From contig VWND01000014.1 in assembly GCA_009599575.1 (NCBI GenBank), positions 434,001-498,000 of the forward strand: 64,000 bases of DNA, in the 5' to 3' direction. The stretch is from Blumeriella jaapii. Taxonomy: Eukaryota > Ascomycota > Leotiomycetes > Helotiales > Drepanopezizaceae. The notes beneath the pieces were generated by a model that did not search any database, was not told where the DNA came from, and saw only the letters and a program-made list of their open reading frames with translations. Positions 33,962-45,648 of the stretch are shown one piece after another (position 1 is the first letter of the stretch; every line of letters starts with the position of its first letter). The position numbers and the translations under genes are program-made.

Positions 33962-36726
33962 TCAGAGTTTGGAGCGAGCCCCTTCTTCGATGCCATTGTC
34001 TTCCGGGGCGTGAGCTTCAACGTCGCTGACACCCGTTTTACTTTCCGCGAGCTCCGACAAGTCTTTGGGTGTGGTGGGCATGTTGCCATCCGAAAGAGGC
34101 GAGTCTTCGGAGTTGGGGCGTTCCCCTTCCACGTCTAGAGTCTCGATCGCCTGCCCATCGAGTGGCTCTTCCACAAGGAAGTCCCCCGACTCCATTAACT
34201 CGTCTTCATCTTCCACCGGCCCTCCATCATCGATAACCTCGTCGAATGAGCTGCTTTCGTCTTCGTCACCTTCGATTTCTATTAGCTCATCGTCTCTGGG
34301 AGAAGTTTCCGCAGCCGCTTCCCCATCTGGCAAGGTTAGACCGTCGACTAACGAACCATCTTGCTCTCCAGTAAGACGTTGTTTCATCTTTTCTTCCGCC
34401 ATCTGCTGCCTGATGTTTCTCTGTCTCAAATAAGTGATCTGTCTCCTCTGCGACTCATCTAGTTGTACAGTCGACAGGCACTCATTGATTTTTTCTTCAA
34501 TCAACCCCTTGACATGAAAAGCGAGGGCCTGGCTGATGAAGACACCCGCAAAGCGGTAGCTCAGCCACAAGTAAAGTGTAAGCTGTCTATGGAGCGTCTC
34601 AGCGTCCCTCAGGTAGCCTTTGAACCCATGCTCATGGTCATGAATATCTCTCCTATCCAGGAGCTCCAGATTGAGAAGTTGCAAGTCGAGAAGAGCCCCA
34701 TTTTTTTGCTCCGCTACGCATTTCGCCAGTTCTTTGAGATAAGGTATGATGAAAGCATCTCTCATGCTCACCGGAGCGCTCATGAACGAAAGTCGATCCA
34801 TGTTCGACATATTAAACTCCTGAATGGCATCCGCTATTTTAACCTGATCTTTAAGGCGGCACAAGTGGAAATGTGGGCTAAGGGAAGCCATATTGTGCAA
34901 TCGGAGCAAGATATAACTAAAGGGTGTTTTTGGTGGGAAGTAAGTGGCAAACCGGATGAGAATGTCTGCTGGTGGATATATCCCAGCAGACGCTAGCGGC
35001 GGAACGTTGGTTGCCATACCTCTCCTTATGATAGGAAGGTCGAACTTTTCCAAGGTTGTCACTACACCTCCAGTGGGTCTAGCTTTCTTGACTGCATCGA
35101 GTGCCACAGGATCCACGCTTGTCGTAGCTGCTTCTCGGTCCTTGTTGATTGCCTCCTGTGCTGACTTGAACCTGCCTGCTCTACCGGCAATTTGTTTAAT
35201 CTCATAGGGTTTGATGATTCGATGGGATACCCCATCATTCTTCGAGGTCGTCTCAAAAATGACGCGCTTAATGCTCAAGTTGAGACCCATGCCAACAGCA
35301 TCGCTGGCCACAAGATAATCATAATTATTGTTGGGGTCGTTGAATAGGGCAGCTTGCTGAGCTCGGGTCTCTGGCGGCAGCGAACCATACACAACTGCAG
35401 CTCGCTTCCCAGTGATCCTTTCCACATCCTGCTTCATAGCGTGGATTCCCAAACGGGAGAAGAGGATAATCGCGTCTCCTTTCTCGAGATTGTTCAAGTC
35501 TCCGTTCAAGCTGTGTTTCGCGACGCTAAGTGGGCTCAGGCGCTTGTATTCATGGACCACAAGTTTATCACCCATGGCTGCACACAGGTCTGTGATGAGT
35601 TCTCGGGTACGCACTTCGCCGCAGAGATGAACCTCCTTAGCTTTGACCCCCAAGAAAGCTTGCGTCCAGGCCCACCCGCGATCGGTGTCGCCCATCATCT
35701 GGATCTCATCAATGACTGCTACATCCACGGTACAATTAAGCGGGACCATTTCGACAGTACAGCTGTTCATGAGGTGTTTGAAGTCCTCAGGAATACGCCG
35801 TTCCTCGCCAGTAATCAGCGCACACGGTTTACCCTTGGCGTTCAGCCTCGAATAAACTTCATGTGCAAGCAATCGTAGAGGTCCTGCGTATATACCGCTA
35901 TCAACTTGTTCTAGCCTTTGCAGCGCGTGGTAGGTCTTTCCAGAGTTGGTTGGGCCTATATGTAGGTGAACAGTCCTTTGCATAGCTCGCGTTGCCGGAA
36001 ACCATTCTAGAGGATAGCGGAGATCTGCGAGCTTTTCTTGATTCGTCTTGTGGTGATCGGCAAACTCAGCTTGGAATATTTCATCCATGAATGCTATCTT
36101 CATCTCGGCAGCCAGACCTGCCACGTTGCGCGCGACGAATGCCCCCCGCAGACGAAAGAACAGAGGATTCTCATGCTCTTTTAATTTTCCACTTTCTGCA
36201 AGTTCGATACTCGATTGAAGTTGACTTTTGAAAAACCGCATCTTCTCGTCTAGTTGCTCTGCCGAAGCGATTCCCCAAGCCTTGGCTGATAGATTCTCGG
36301 GGTGAAGCAACGAACATCGCAGACCCCGAGCCTGTTCATGCAGGAGCTGCACGAAGGAGCCAGGCACATCTTGAGCTTTCGGGGCAGATTCTCCAAGGAA
36401 AACACGCCGGAATCCGCTTTGAGAGGGGAGATCGTGTCCCTGGGATTGGGCTCGAGGAGACCTGGGATGCCGGTCATGGTGCTTTGACTAATACCAAGGG
36501 TTAGCATTAGATACAAATAGTTGTGAGCACTGCTTACCACGCTACGAGATGGACCTTCTTCCGGATAGGGACGTTTGTCGCGGCCGTGTCTGTACCTGGT
36601 GATGTGAAGCGTAGCTTCAGAAGAATATCGCGCTCTAACATTGCGTTGAAGGAGAGATTGGAGCGAACGCAAGGCTCTGAAGGTGCTAAAAGTACAGAGT
36701 CCGCCTCTTCGAGTAGCCAAGGGCAT
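33962..36726 (-). CDS. SUV3: mitochondrial ATP-dependent RNA helicase SUV3
   Basis: Exons 36726..36538 and 36487..33962, 904 aa. The N-terminus is Arg/Ser-rich without early acids, a good mitochondrial presequence. Helicase motifs: GPTNSGKTYHAL (Walker A), VIDEIQMMGD (DExH-type motif II), VASDAVGMGLNL and QIAGRAGR (motif VI), followed by the Suv3 C-terminal helical domain. Suv3 unwinds RNA for the mitochondrial degradosome with the Dss1 RNase in yeast. After about residue 770 there is a long Asp/Glu/Ser-rich tail. The stop is a tandem TGA TGA. It shares a 319-bp divergent promoter with the R-SNARE gene. Confidence 0.93.
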
Positions 36727-36924
36727 TACTGCGATTGGATTGCAGATGCACCATATGTTCGCTGGTTGTTGATTCCAATATATTTTTCAGGCTCGCGATT
36801 GACGTCGGCGCGCGGAAGGCTCCGCTCCGATGTAACTTGACTCCGCCGCGGGTTTCCGCCAACCAAGTTCGCCAAGAATCCTACAAGAAGGCATCAAGCA
36901 TTCTCGTCAACTCTGCACAGCGCT

Positions 36925-36962
36925 TCAACCTTCAACCTCCAACCTCCAACCTCCAATCTCTC
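36925..36962. repeat. CCTCCAA tandem repeat in promoter
   Basis: About five 7-bp CTTCAAC/CTCCAAC units in the SUV3-SNARE intergenic region. Confidence 0.7.
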
Positions 36963-37045
36963 AACGCCCAAGCACAGAGGACTCCGAGATTCCGAAATAG
37001 TCGAAATCCACAGTCGCATGCCAGAAATTCAACCCAACAGCAGCA

Positions 37046-37839
37046 ATGGCCTCCTCATCTTCACCACCCACTCCCCTCCTCTAGTAGGTTCCTCACACGG
37101 CCTCACAGATCATGTACATACCTCTAACTCGCTATCCAGCGCCTGCATCGCCCACAACACCACGATACTCGCTGAGCACACCGCTTCCGCCTCCTCTCAA
37201 ACCTCCTCGCTCGCCTCCCTCGTCCTCCCCAAGGTCGAGCACAAGACCGCCCAAAAGCTAACCTACACCCACAACTCCAACTTCATTCACTACATCGCCG
37301 ACGCCCCTTCAGAATACCCTCCCGCTTCCGCGTCCGCGGGCGGGCTCACCTATCTCGTCATCGCCGATTCCTCGCTCGGCCGTCGCATTCCCTTTGGCTT
37401 CCTCTTCGAAATCAAGAAGCGCTTCCTGGCGCAACACCCACCCGAGAGCACCGACTTCGCCAGCCTGCCCAATTATGGCGCAGGCAGCTTTAACAGCGAG
37501 TTGAAGAAGCTGATGGTGGAGTATGGGACAACGAAAGCGGGCAAGGATGATGCGATTTCGAACGTGCAGGGCGAGATCGACAACGTTCGGGGCATCATGA
37601 GCCAGAACATTGAGAGTCTGCTTGAGAGGGGCGAGAGGATTGATTTGCTGGTGGACAAGACGGATCGGTTGGGTGGAAGTGCGCATGACTTCAGGGTCCG
37701 GAGCAGGGGATTGAGGAGGAAGATGTGGTGGAAGAACGTGAAGCTCATGGCCTTGCTGACGCTGGTGGTTGTCTTCTTGGTCTATCTGTTCGTTGGGTTC
37801 GGTTGTGGCTTACCTGGTTGGTCGAAGTGTGTGGGCTGA
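37046..37839 (+). CDS. longin R-SNARE, VAMP7/Nyv1-like
   Basis: Exons 37046..37083 and 37140..37839. The start ATG and the short first exon (MASSSSPPTPLLY) join ACIAHNTTILAEH through an intron with a GTAGGT donor; an upstream in-frame reading from 37018 ignores the intron. A longin domain at ~10-120 (FIHYIA, LTYLVIADSSLGRRIPFGFL) is followed by an R-SNARE coiled coil with the zero-layer Arg in NIESLLERGERIDLL, then a basic segment and a C-terminal transmembrane helix. Such v-SNAREs drive fusion at the vacuole/endosome or in secretion. The protein is 245 aa. Nyv1 or a VAMP7-type Snc relative are both possible. Confidence 0.85.
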
Positions 37840-38244
37840 AAGGAATCGAAAACAGGAGTCGGAAATCCTGAACAGGTCCCTCATATGGTTTCCGTGGCTG
37901 TTGTACGATTTGCGAGCTTGGTGAAGTCAGATTGTAGCACGGAGTTTGGTTGCATGTACTTAAGGCGGTAGTCATTCTATTAGTTCATGTTGGCAATGGC
38001 CGTCAGTTTGAGGTTCTTACATTCATGATCGACAATGGCTTTCCTGATAACCATCCATCGTGACATGTTACGAGCGTCCCATCCTGCCACAGAACTCTCA
38101 ACTCTTAACATTACACTGAGGCTTCACAACACCCTCAGCAACATCCCCGCCACTGGCCCAGCGCGTCGCAAGCGCATGCAGCCCCCTCCTCCCCACATCT
38201 CCTCCCTCTCCCTTGTTTCGCTCCAGCCAAAAAAATTAGAACCC

Positions 38245-38976
38245 TTACAATTTCACCTCCCCTCCTCTCCCTCCTCCCCTCCCAGCCCTCGCAACCCCAT
38301 CCTCAAACACATACCCCTCCGCCACGGGACTACACCACGCACCGCCTCCCCAGGCCACGCCCGCCGGCGCCTTCTTCAGGCGCTCCGTAAAGAAGACCGG
38401 ATGCCGCGTCGACGCATCCAGCTGTTGCGGACCCAGGCCCAGCGTTTGGCTGTTGCGGAGTTGTGCCGCGGCAGCGAAGGGCGGCATGGCTTCCATCTGG
38501 GTGCGTGGGAATGGGCGGGGAGGGCCGTACGTGGGCTGGGTTGAAGCGGATGGGTATTGAGATCGAGGTTGAGGAGGTACATGGTACGCAGGTTCAGAAG
38601 CTGAGGAGGATGAGCGGCGCGTTTGCTGCTGCTGATTGAACGGGGTTGGAGGAGGCTGGCGCGGAGCGATCTGTTGGCTTGTGTCAAATGTGCTACACTC
38701 GACCTCCTCTTGTATGCATCTGATAAGAGACGGGAGATTTAAGATTGTAGGTGATAATACCTTTGGCCGCGACGGCTGCATCGAGGAAATCATGGCGTCG
38801 CCTTGCTCCTGTTCTTGAAGTAGATGTGCTTTGTGGTATTTTCTGCGAGAGAGGATTGTAGGTGGTTCTTGACGCAGAGCTGCGAATATCTCCCATCCCT
38901 CGCTCCTGGGCAAATATCTTCCTCTTCGAAGGATGCTAGGCTTGGTTTGAAGCCTCGATAAATTTTGCTGGAGAAG
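38245..38976 (-). CDS. hypothetical low-complexity protein (5' end uncertain)
   Basis: Open from an acceptor-like GTGACAG at 38977 to a stop at 38245, 243 residues. The N-terminal part (RYLPRSEGWEIFAALRQEPPTI; RRKYHKAHLLQEQEQGDAM) has a coding look and helical character. It is followed by a Gln/Pro/Ser-rich middle and a Gly/Arg-rich end (ARAGRGGGRGG). A start could come from a tiny upstream exon at 39080..39069 (ATG CCG AGG TGT, weak GTTACC donor) or from the internal ATG at 38793. I do not recognise the family. Alternative frames in the same place are less protein-like. Confidence 0.45.
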   Translation of the reverse strand, partial: LLQQNLSRLQTKPSILRRGRYLPRSEGWEIFAALRQEPPTILSRRKYHKAHLLQEQEQGDAMISSMQPSRPKVLSPTILNLPSLIRCIQEEVECSTFDTSQQIAPRQPPPTPFNQQQQTRRSSSSASEPAYHVPPQPRSQYPSASTQPTYGPPRPFPRTQMEAMPPFAAAAQLRNSQTLGLGPQQLDASTRHPVFFTERLKKAPAGVAWGGGAWCSPVAEGYVFEDGVARAGRGGGRGGEVKL

Positions 38977-39595
38977 CTGTCACCTAGCACATGTGAGATG
39001 TGCGGAAACTCGACAAGGAGTTGCTCTTTTCAAGTTCAACGTCCGTCGAACGGATAGTCCGGGGTAACACACCTCGGCATGACGGCATTGCTGTGTAACC
39101 GAATATTAGCCGACCGGCAATTTGGACCCCTGGATTAGACGAGAGACTGTTTTGTTTGGGGCTCGTTTGTCTTTTCTACTCTACAATACAATGCAAAAGT
39201 TCAGAGGTATCATTCTAGTTATGGCGACAGAAATAAATCGATCCCGCCAGGCTGATAGGCAAATAACACAAGGATATCAAATCATCTCCAGGTATCTATT
39301 CCCAGACGGGATAGGTGATAAGGTATCCTCGTAGCTCACACAAGACTCTCGAAACACTAGCTGAGTGATGGTCTCAAGACAAGATCAGAGATATAGATTA
39401 CGGGATGCTAATTCTCTCCGCGATTAGTTCTCTCCCAGTCATTCTTAGTGGCTCCTTAACTATGTACAAACAGTCTTTCACACATGTGCGCCTAACTCCC
39501 GCTCGTCTCATCAAGAGATGTCCCCATGCCAGACGCCAAACAATTCGGGTATGTTGCAAGCGACACACAACCCATCTACGTAATTCAAACTCAAT

Positions 39596-42012
39596 TCATT
39601 TCTTAGACCCAAAAAAGCCTCGTTTCTTTTTCTCCTTATCCCTGCCCTCTTCTTTATCCTTGTGCTTGCTCTTTTTATCCAACTTCGCCTTGGCTGGAGG
39701 GGTTGTAGCTCCATTGGGAGGCATTGGACGGCCAGGAGCAGAATTCATGCCCATATTCGCCAGTGCGGCTGTGGGAGGTTGTGGAGCAGGCCTCTCGTAT
39801 GGGCCGGGTTGGTGATACGAGCCGTTCTGAGCTGGAGGGCCTGGACTTATTGATTGTACAGGTCTACCAGGGCCACCTGGAAAGCCCATCGCTCCAGGAC
39901 CAGCAGGAGGGGCCACTGGTCGAGGATCGTTGCGTATGAAGAGATGATCTGGCGCCTTTGGCTTCGGTCTATCGACTGGCAAATCCAATCTCCTCCGGTC
40001 TGCGGTCAAGTCGCCAACTTGTTTGACATAGAGTGCTGGAGTAACCATGTGACTTGTGGCAAGAAAGACGTCTTTACCTGTTGCTTTCGACACTTCGTAG
40101 CATGCGCGGGACTCCGAGTATGTCGCACCACCAGCCATGAAGACTATCACCCTTTGCCGGCTTTCCACATTCGTCGTACGATTCCGCGCCCAGGTGGGCT
40201 TTGCACTTCGGAGAGAGGTCTGCTGTTGAGCAGCCAGTTCCTCCGAGTTGTCGATTGGTGGTCTGACGTAGGGAAACGTCATTTGATCCAGAACGCCCTT
40301 AGAAATGTCATCGAGCATTAATTTGACCATAGGCTCAAATCGCGAGAGCGCATACTCCTCGTTTTGTGCTGTCGGAGCAGTCTTTCTAGGAAACAGTGGC
40401 TGCGATAGAGGCTTTGCGTCTTTCAGATTCATCTTGACGGTACGCGCGCCTATCAGGTCCAGATTGGTGATAATTTCGGCATCCTGGGGTGGAAGTCCTG
40501 CATGGGCTAGAAGCCGCGAGATATCATCCCGGATCATTCCCTCTCGATACACAATGTAGAGCATCAGGAGACGTAGGCGGTCTACTGGTCCAATACTTTC
40601 GTCGTCGAGTAGACGTACAACCTGATCTAATAGATTCTTTGGCTTTCGGAAGTCTTCATCCAAACCAGTCGCAAGTGATTGTTCTACAGACGCAATATCT
40701 GGGAGTTTTCGATGTTGGAATGTGTTCATACACTCTTGAGCCATGCTCAAATGCAAAGAGTAAGCTTCCTTCATCTCTTGAAATTGGGGCAGTCCGGCCA
40801 ACATATCCTTGATGGCGTTCAAACTAGTTGCGTCCTCCGAGTTGGTAAAGTTGGGATTGTCGTTGATGAACTTTTGAAAATCGCCCATCAACTTTTCAAT
40901 CGTATCTTTCATGTGCATATGCCTATTGTTGACCCAAATTTTGTCTTTCTCACCAATTTCCATCTCTTTTTCCTCTGCCTGCTCAGTTCCCTCATTGACT
41001 GTTGTCTTGTAATAGGTCTTGTCTCCGTCTTTTATAGGTAGCAGGTCGTGGGCCATAGCTTGATATGTGAATTCGTGGAGCAGAGGGGCCATGATATCCA
41101 TTGATCGGTCTGTGATTATGAGGACACCTTGCGGTCGTGTTGAGGGAGGAGGCCAATTCTGATTGAATTTGGCATATGCGTCGAGTTCTTCTTGAACAAA
41201 TTTGGCCAAGTGGCCACAGAGTACGCTTGCTTCGTGAAGCGGGTTTCGAGGTCTAAAGTATCGAACTTTAGGGTATTCTCCTAGGGACACGCAAATCCCA
41301 GTAATCTGCAACCTTAGCGTTCGTTCACTTCAGTTCCTACATTGTTCGTACCTTTTGTGACAGCATTTGCATATGACCCAGTACGAGGTTGTTACAGGCA
41401 GGGTGATACAATATAGGGAAACTCCAAGGATCTCTCAATGTGATCAGATGCGATTCGCGGGGAAAGAAGTCAATGGACAGTGTCTCGAATCCTGCCAGCT
41501 GCTCTTGTGCTTGCCTCGATCCATCGATTCGACGGCGCATCTGCGGATCCAAAAGGGCAGTCCACACTAGAAAAGCCCTCCGGTATCTTCGTCGCTCAAA
41601 ATCGGCAAGGAGGCAGTCGACGATGTGCGGTTGTGGTGAGAGCAGGTAAATGGCATCCATGTCCGGGTTCATCTCCCTCTTCTCCTCGATCCTCTCGATA
41701 TCTTTCGTGTTCTTAGCATTGTGCCAACTCTTGTCTATGTAGTCAATACATACTGGCAATGTTCTCATTGAGAATATCATCTTCCTTGACCACATTGTCG
41801 ATTATCTTCTTGGTAGATTCATCGATGACCAGCACCTTCCACTGTAGAGTTGTAAGCACCGGCGAATTCGAGTGAGCGGGCAGCCTTACATCTCCTCGAG
41901 TTATGGATTTCAGAGTGTCCAAGATAACTGTATATACAATCAGTCAAGTCATGGCGGGGTTGCCGCCCTTGATCTGCTCACTCTCTCGCTGCTCCAGAAT
42001 TGCAGAGACCAT
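39596..42012 (-). CDS. SEC1: Sec1/Munc18 (SM) protein SEC1
   Basis: Exons 42012..41982 (31 nt), 41927..41890 (38 nt), 41841..41754, 41701..41352 and 41305..39596 give 738 aa with perfect phases. SM-family segments: ITRGDWKVLVIDE at the N-terminus, EEKREMNPDMDAIYLLSPQ, PQGVLIITDRSMDIMAPLLHEFTYQAM, RLLMLYIVYREG, and IVFMAGGATYSESRACYEVS near the C-terminal domain. Sec1 binds assembled exocytic SNAREs (Sso/Sec9/Snc) and promotes fusion at the plasma membrane. The tail beyond ~650 is Pro/Gly-rich and ends in a Lys-rich KKKRGFFGSKK. Four introns in the first 500 bp and none later is a usual fungal pattern. Confidence 0.93.
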
Positions 42013-42810
42013 CTTGGCCTTGTCCCAAGCCTACTTATCCAGTCGATGGCAATCGCAATACGAGGAAGAATCGAGTTTGGATGTAGGCATACAATCGTTG
42101 TTGGTGACCTCGAGCAGAGACGTGTTTTCTGGGCAAGTTTAAAGTCGATGGTCTTGGTGGGGATCCCGTTTCACAATGTCCGGCGCTAGTGCCCGAGAAG
42201 CATCTGGTTATCAAGCTTACAGTACAGTACCTCTTGTTGTATTGTAGTCACCTATCCACAGTACCTCCAAAGAAGTTTCTCACGTATCTCGTATCCAGAA
42301 TTTCGAGATTCGTCAATTTGATTTGGTTCATCACCCGAGTCTCAAGGTCACCAACCAAAGTGTTTGCATCAATGTAAAGCCAGTTGTGACCCAAGTGACT
42401 TTCTCATTACAAGTTGCGCGATCTTCGCTGGTTTCGAGTTGAGACTCTGCCGAATCATTTTCAGGTCGACAAGTGTAACAAGAACAAAGACTCGTCAGAG
42501 TGACATGTCTACATACTGTAAGGTACTGTAGCGAAAGCTCGGGATACAAGTTCCAGGACCTGCAGAATTCATGGTCTCGGTTTATCGACTGGCTGACAAG
42601 CCGCTTAGGACAAGCTTTCTGAGAGACGATGTCTCAAGCATCCGCAGATTTACGGAGATCAAGCCTGGACTCTCTCGACAATTGGAAAAGGGTACTGGCT
42701 ACTTATCCCTTCAGGACGTCGTCGTATAGTAGAACCTAGTGCCGAGCACTCATGTACTGTAAGATCCTTGGGAAGTTTGCTGGGCGCAATTTGGTCCTCT
42801 TGTCGTTTGC

Positions 42811-43497
42811 TCATCCGCCTCCGAGATACCTCTCAACATCATCGTTCCTGTAGAACATCTCCCTTAACCTCTCTCCCTTTTTCCGGTCCTGCTCATACAT
42901 TTTTCTCACCTGGCCCGCATCCAGCTTCTTGACCTTGACCTTTTTCTTTCTGTCAGCTTCAGGTGGAAGCACTACTCCAATGCCCATCTTGTCGTCCTTC
43001 GGTTTTGTTTTGATCGGAAATTGAATGCCTTGGCCAGTTGCCCCGAGCCCAAGGCGGGCGTCTGGATCCCAACCGTACGCCGAAAGATATGTGAGGCCTT
43101 TGCGGTTCCGGTCGAGATGCGACGGAGGATGAGAATGCGTAAGACAAACTTGGTGGGCAAGAGATGCCTCGTGGGGTGGTTGTTTGGCAGTTTGGTCCGC
43201 ACGAGGTGTTCCGGAGTCTGCTGCGGCAAGAGACTCGTCGGAGAAGGGAAGATGGCAGATCTCACACTCGACAGGTTCAGAGGTTCCATTGTTGAGTGCA
43301 AGGGCAGATTCCTGTTCGTCTGGAAGGACCAGCTTCAAGTAGAGATCGCTCACTGATTCTCCCGAGACAGCAGGTAACGGAGCGGTCGCGGGCGTGTCCG
43401 TACTGGATGGAACGAACCTCACTCTTTGCCTCTTGATCCCTGCGCCAAAGGGCTTCTGGTTCTGGAGGGGTATCTCGAAAGTATCGTCGTCAGACAT
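42811..43497 (-). CDS. G-patch domain protein
   Basis: A single exon of 228 aa starting at MSDDDTFEIPLQ (the upstream in-frame ATG at 43605 adds low-quality sequence). A Cys/His cluster (CEICHLPF ... CLTHSH) lies just before a G-patch: YLSAYGWDPDARLGLGATGQG. G-patch proteins activate DEAH helicases in splicing and ribosome assembly. The Cys-xx-Cys plus G-patch arrangement resembles GPANK1-like or other small G-patch factors. The C-terminus is Lys/Arg-rich (KMYEQDRKKGERLREMFY). It is divergent from the SDR gene with 181 bp between the starts. Confidence 0.8.
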   Translation of the reverse strand: MSDDDTFEIPLQNQKPFGAGIKRQRVRFVPSSTDTPATAPLPAVSGESVSDLYLKLVLPDEQESALALNNGTSEPVECEICHLPFSDESLAAADSGTPRADQTAKQPPHEASLAHQVCLTHSHPPSHLDRNRKGLTYLSAYGWDPDARLGLGATGQGIQFPIKTKPKDDKMGIGVVLPPEADRKKKVKVKKLDAGQVRKMYEQDRKKGERLREMFYRNDDVERYLGGG

Positions 43498-43678
43498 CGC
43501 GCTAGTGGTGGGTGAGATGTAGAGATGTATCGATGTACTGGAGTAGACGAGTTGCGTATGCACGATGCCAGGCCCATACTGCCGTTGGTGACCGCCCCGG
43601 CCCAAGCTCGCGGTTGAAAGGCCTCATTTTTCCTCGTTTCCTCAGACCAAGCAGTCTCCCCAACTCCACGCCGCAACC

Positions 43679-44932
43679 ATGGCAATTCACATGGTGGCCG
43701 ACCTCTTTTTCAGAGTTCTGGCAGACCTGAACACGGCGTATGGGCTTCTGAAAGTTGCAGCCGCCCTCGGCTTGGTTGCACTGATCAAATGGTTTTCCAT
43801 CGGGGCAGCCAATACATCAGAACGAAAAATGCATGGGAAGGTTGTGTTGATAACGGGAGGTACATCTGGTATAGGCGCTGCTACAGTACTCGCCCTGGCA
43901 GAGCGAGGGGCCCAAGTCATTCTTCTGGTACACCAATCACCTACGGATATCTTTCTCGTCGATTATATCGAGGACCTGCGGGAGAAGACTGGCAACGAGA
44001 TGATCTACGCCGAGCAGGTCGATTTGTCCTCTCTGTACAGCGTCCGGAAGTTTGCTACCAAATGGATCGACAATGCTCCTCCTCGACGACTCGACATGAT
44101 CATACTCTGCGCCGCGACTCTGACACCACCTGGCAAATCTCGCATTTTGACCGACGAAGGACTCGAGGAGACTTGGGTAGTCAACTACCTTGCGAATTTT
44201 CATTTACTCAGCATCTTGAGTCCAGCTATTCGGACGCAGCCCCCAGATCGCGACGTCCGAATCGTATTCGCAAGCTGTTCTTCCTATGTTCGGTCCCCCG
44301 CTATCGAAGATGGAAGTGTGGCCATGAAAAAGAAAGAATGGTCGCCATCACTGGCTTATTCAAGGAGCAAGCTGGCCTTGACGATATTCGGACAAGCATT
44401 TCAAAAGCACTTGGATGCATACAAGAGGCCCGATGGGGCGCCGATGAATGCCCGAGTCATATTTGTCGACCCAGGATATTGCCGAACTCCAGGAATGCGG
44501 AGATATCTGACTAGGGGGACACTTTGGGGCCTGAGTCTGTATCTAGCAATGTGGCAAAACGCTTGGCTGCTCTTGAAAAGCTCTCAGGGCGGTGCTCAGA
44601 GCTTCCTATATGCATCGATGGAAGCCACGCTTGGCCGGGGACCTGGAGGAAAGATGATCAAGGAATGCCAAGAAATGAATTACGCAAGGAGCGACGTTAA
44701 GGACGAAACCGTTGCAAAGAAATTGTGGGAGGGTAGTGAAAAGTTGATTGAGAGAGTCGAGAGAGAAGAGGCTGTGAAAAGGGCCCTGGAAAAGAAAGAA
44801 CAGGAGAAGGCAGGGAAAACCGAAAAGAAGACGAAGGGGAACGAAAAGCCTGAAGGTACAGGCGCAGCTACACAAAATGGCACTGATGCGAGACAGGAGA
44901 AGTCTCGAAAGCAGAAGAAATCGAAGAAGTGA
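43679..44932 (+). CDS. membrane-anchored short-chain dehydrogenase/reductase
   Basis: A single exon of 417 aa with an ACCATGG start. A hydrophobic N-terminal segment (residues ~15-42) precedes the SDR core: TGGTSGIG cofactor motif, CAATLTP (NNAG-like), catalytic YSRSK, and VDPGYCRTPG. The tail is very Lys/Glu-rich. The arrangement resembles the fungal Env9/retinol-dehydrogenase-like SDRs of lipid droplets or ER. The substrate cannot be deduced. Confidence 0.83.
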   Translation: MAIHMVADLFFRVLADLNTAYGLLKVAAALGLVALIKWFSIGAANTSERKMHGKVVLITGGTSGIGAATVLALAERGAQVILLVHQSPTDIFLVDYIEDLREKTGNEMIYAEQVDLSSLYSVRKFATKWIDNAPPRRLDMIILCAATLTPPGKSRILTDEGLEETWVVNYLANFHLLSILSPAIRTQPPDRDVRIVFASCSSYVRSPAIEDGSVAMKKKEWSPSLAYSRSKLALTIFGQAFQKHLDAYKRPDGAPMNARVIFVDPGYCRTPGMRRYLTRGTLWGLSLYLAMWQNAWLLLKSSQGGAQSFLYASMEATLGRGPGGKMIKECQEMNYARSDVKDETVAKKLWEGSEKLIERVEREEAVKRALEKKEQEKAGKTEKKTKGNEKPEGTGAATQNGTDARQEKSRKQKKSKK

Positions 44933-45112
44933 ACGACGCAATGTACATCACACGTTACAAACAAAGCGATGGAGTTGTAAGGATAACTTTGGGATGAGCG
45001 ACTCTAACGAGAAAAGAGATTGTTGCATCGCTTGGGAGGCATGAGTTCAATACCTTGCCATGGTATTCGGTAGCAGTGTAAGGTACCAGGCATCGACGAC
45101 GTTCGAGTTGTC

Positions 45113-45490
45113 CTAATACTTGCTCCACAACCAGACCCCAAGCCACAAGACGATTTGGCCAATTATTCCAGAGTACCCAAGGATAATAACACTCGTCTCC
45201 AAGACTGAGACGCCTATTTTTCCTGGGTTGTTTCTCACAGCGGATTTCTCTGAAAGCGACACCATTCCCCCTAATGCGGCGAAGTAACTTCGGCCTGGAG
45301 GACGGATAATGCCCCTCGAGACTCGCTTCGTCCGGAATTGAGCTTTGATCCAACACACGCCAAAAAGATCCTCCCTCCATATGTTTCCCGAGTTGTCCTT
45401 GTTGTTGCTGGATGTGGTTGTGGATGTGGAACTGCGGGGAATGCCTCCAGTGAAGTGCTTCAACGTTCTTTGTTGATTTGCAGGCCGCAT
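45113..45490 (-). CDS. possible small single-pass membrane protein
   Basis: A 125-residue frame from the ATG at 45490. The last 30 residues form a hydrophobic helix (VIILGYSGIIGQIVLWLG) ending WLWSKY, preceded by a Gly/Ser/basic region (SRGIIRPPGRSYFAALGGMVSLSEK) of plausible mitochondrial or ER tail-anchor type. No family is recognised. The N-terminal half (TSTTTSSNN) is weak and could be non-coding, so a start nearer 45300 or a missed intron is possible. Confidence 0.35.
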   Translation of the reverse strand: MRPANQQRTLKHFTGGIPRSSTSTTTSSNNKDNSGNIWREDLFGVCWIKAQFRTKRVSRGIIRPPGRSYFAALGGMVSLSEKSAVRNNPGKIGVSVLETSVIILGYSGIIGQIVLWLGVWLWSKY

Positions 45491-45648
45491 TGTGCTTTGT
45501 CCCCAATTGCGGCACAAAGAAAAGTCGTTCGTTAACTGAAAACGAGAAATGCGGATTCGATTTCTCGAGACTGGAATCTCGAAGATCAAGCATTGAAGTT
45601 ACCACCATACCTTTTCAAACAGCGGCAGCATACATATCAAACTCCGAC

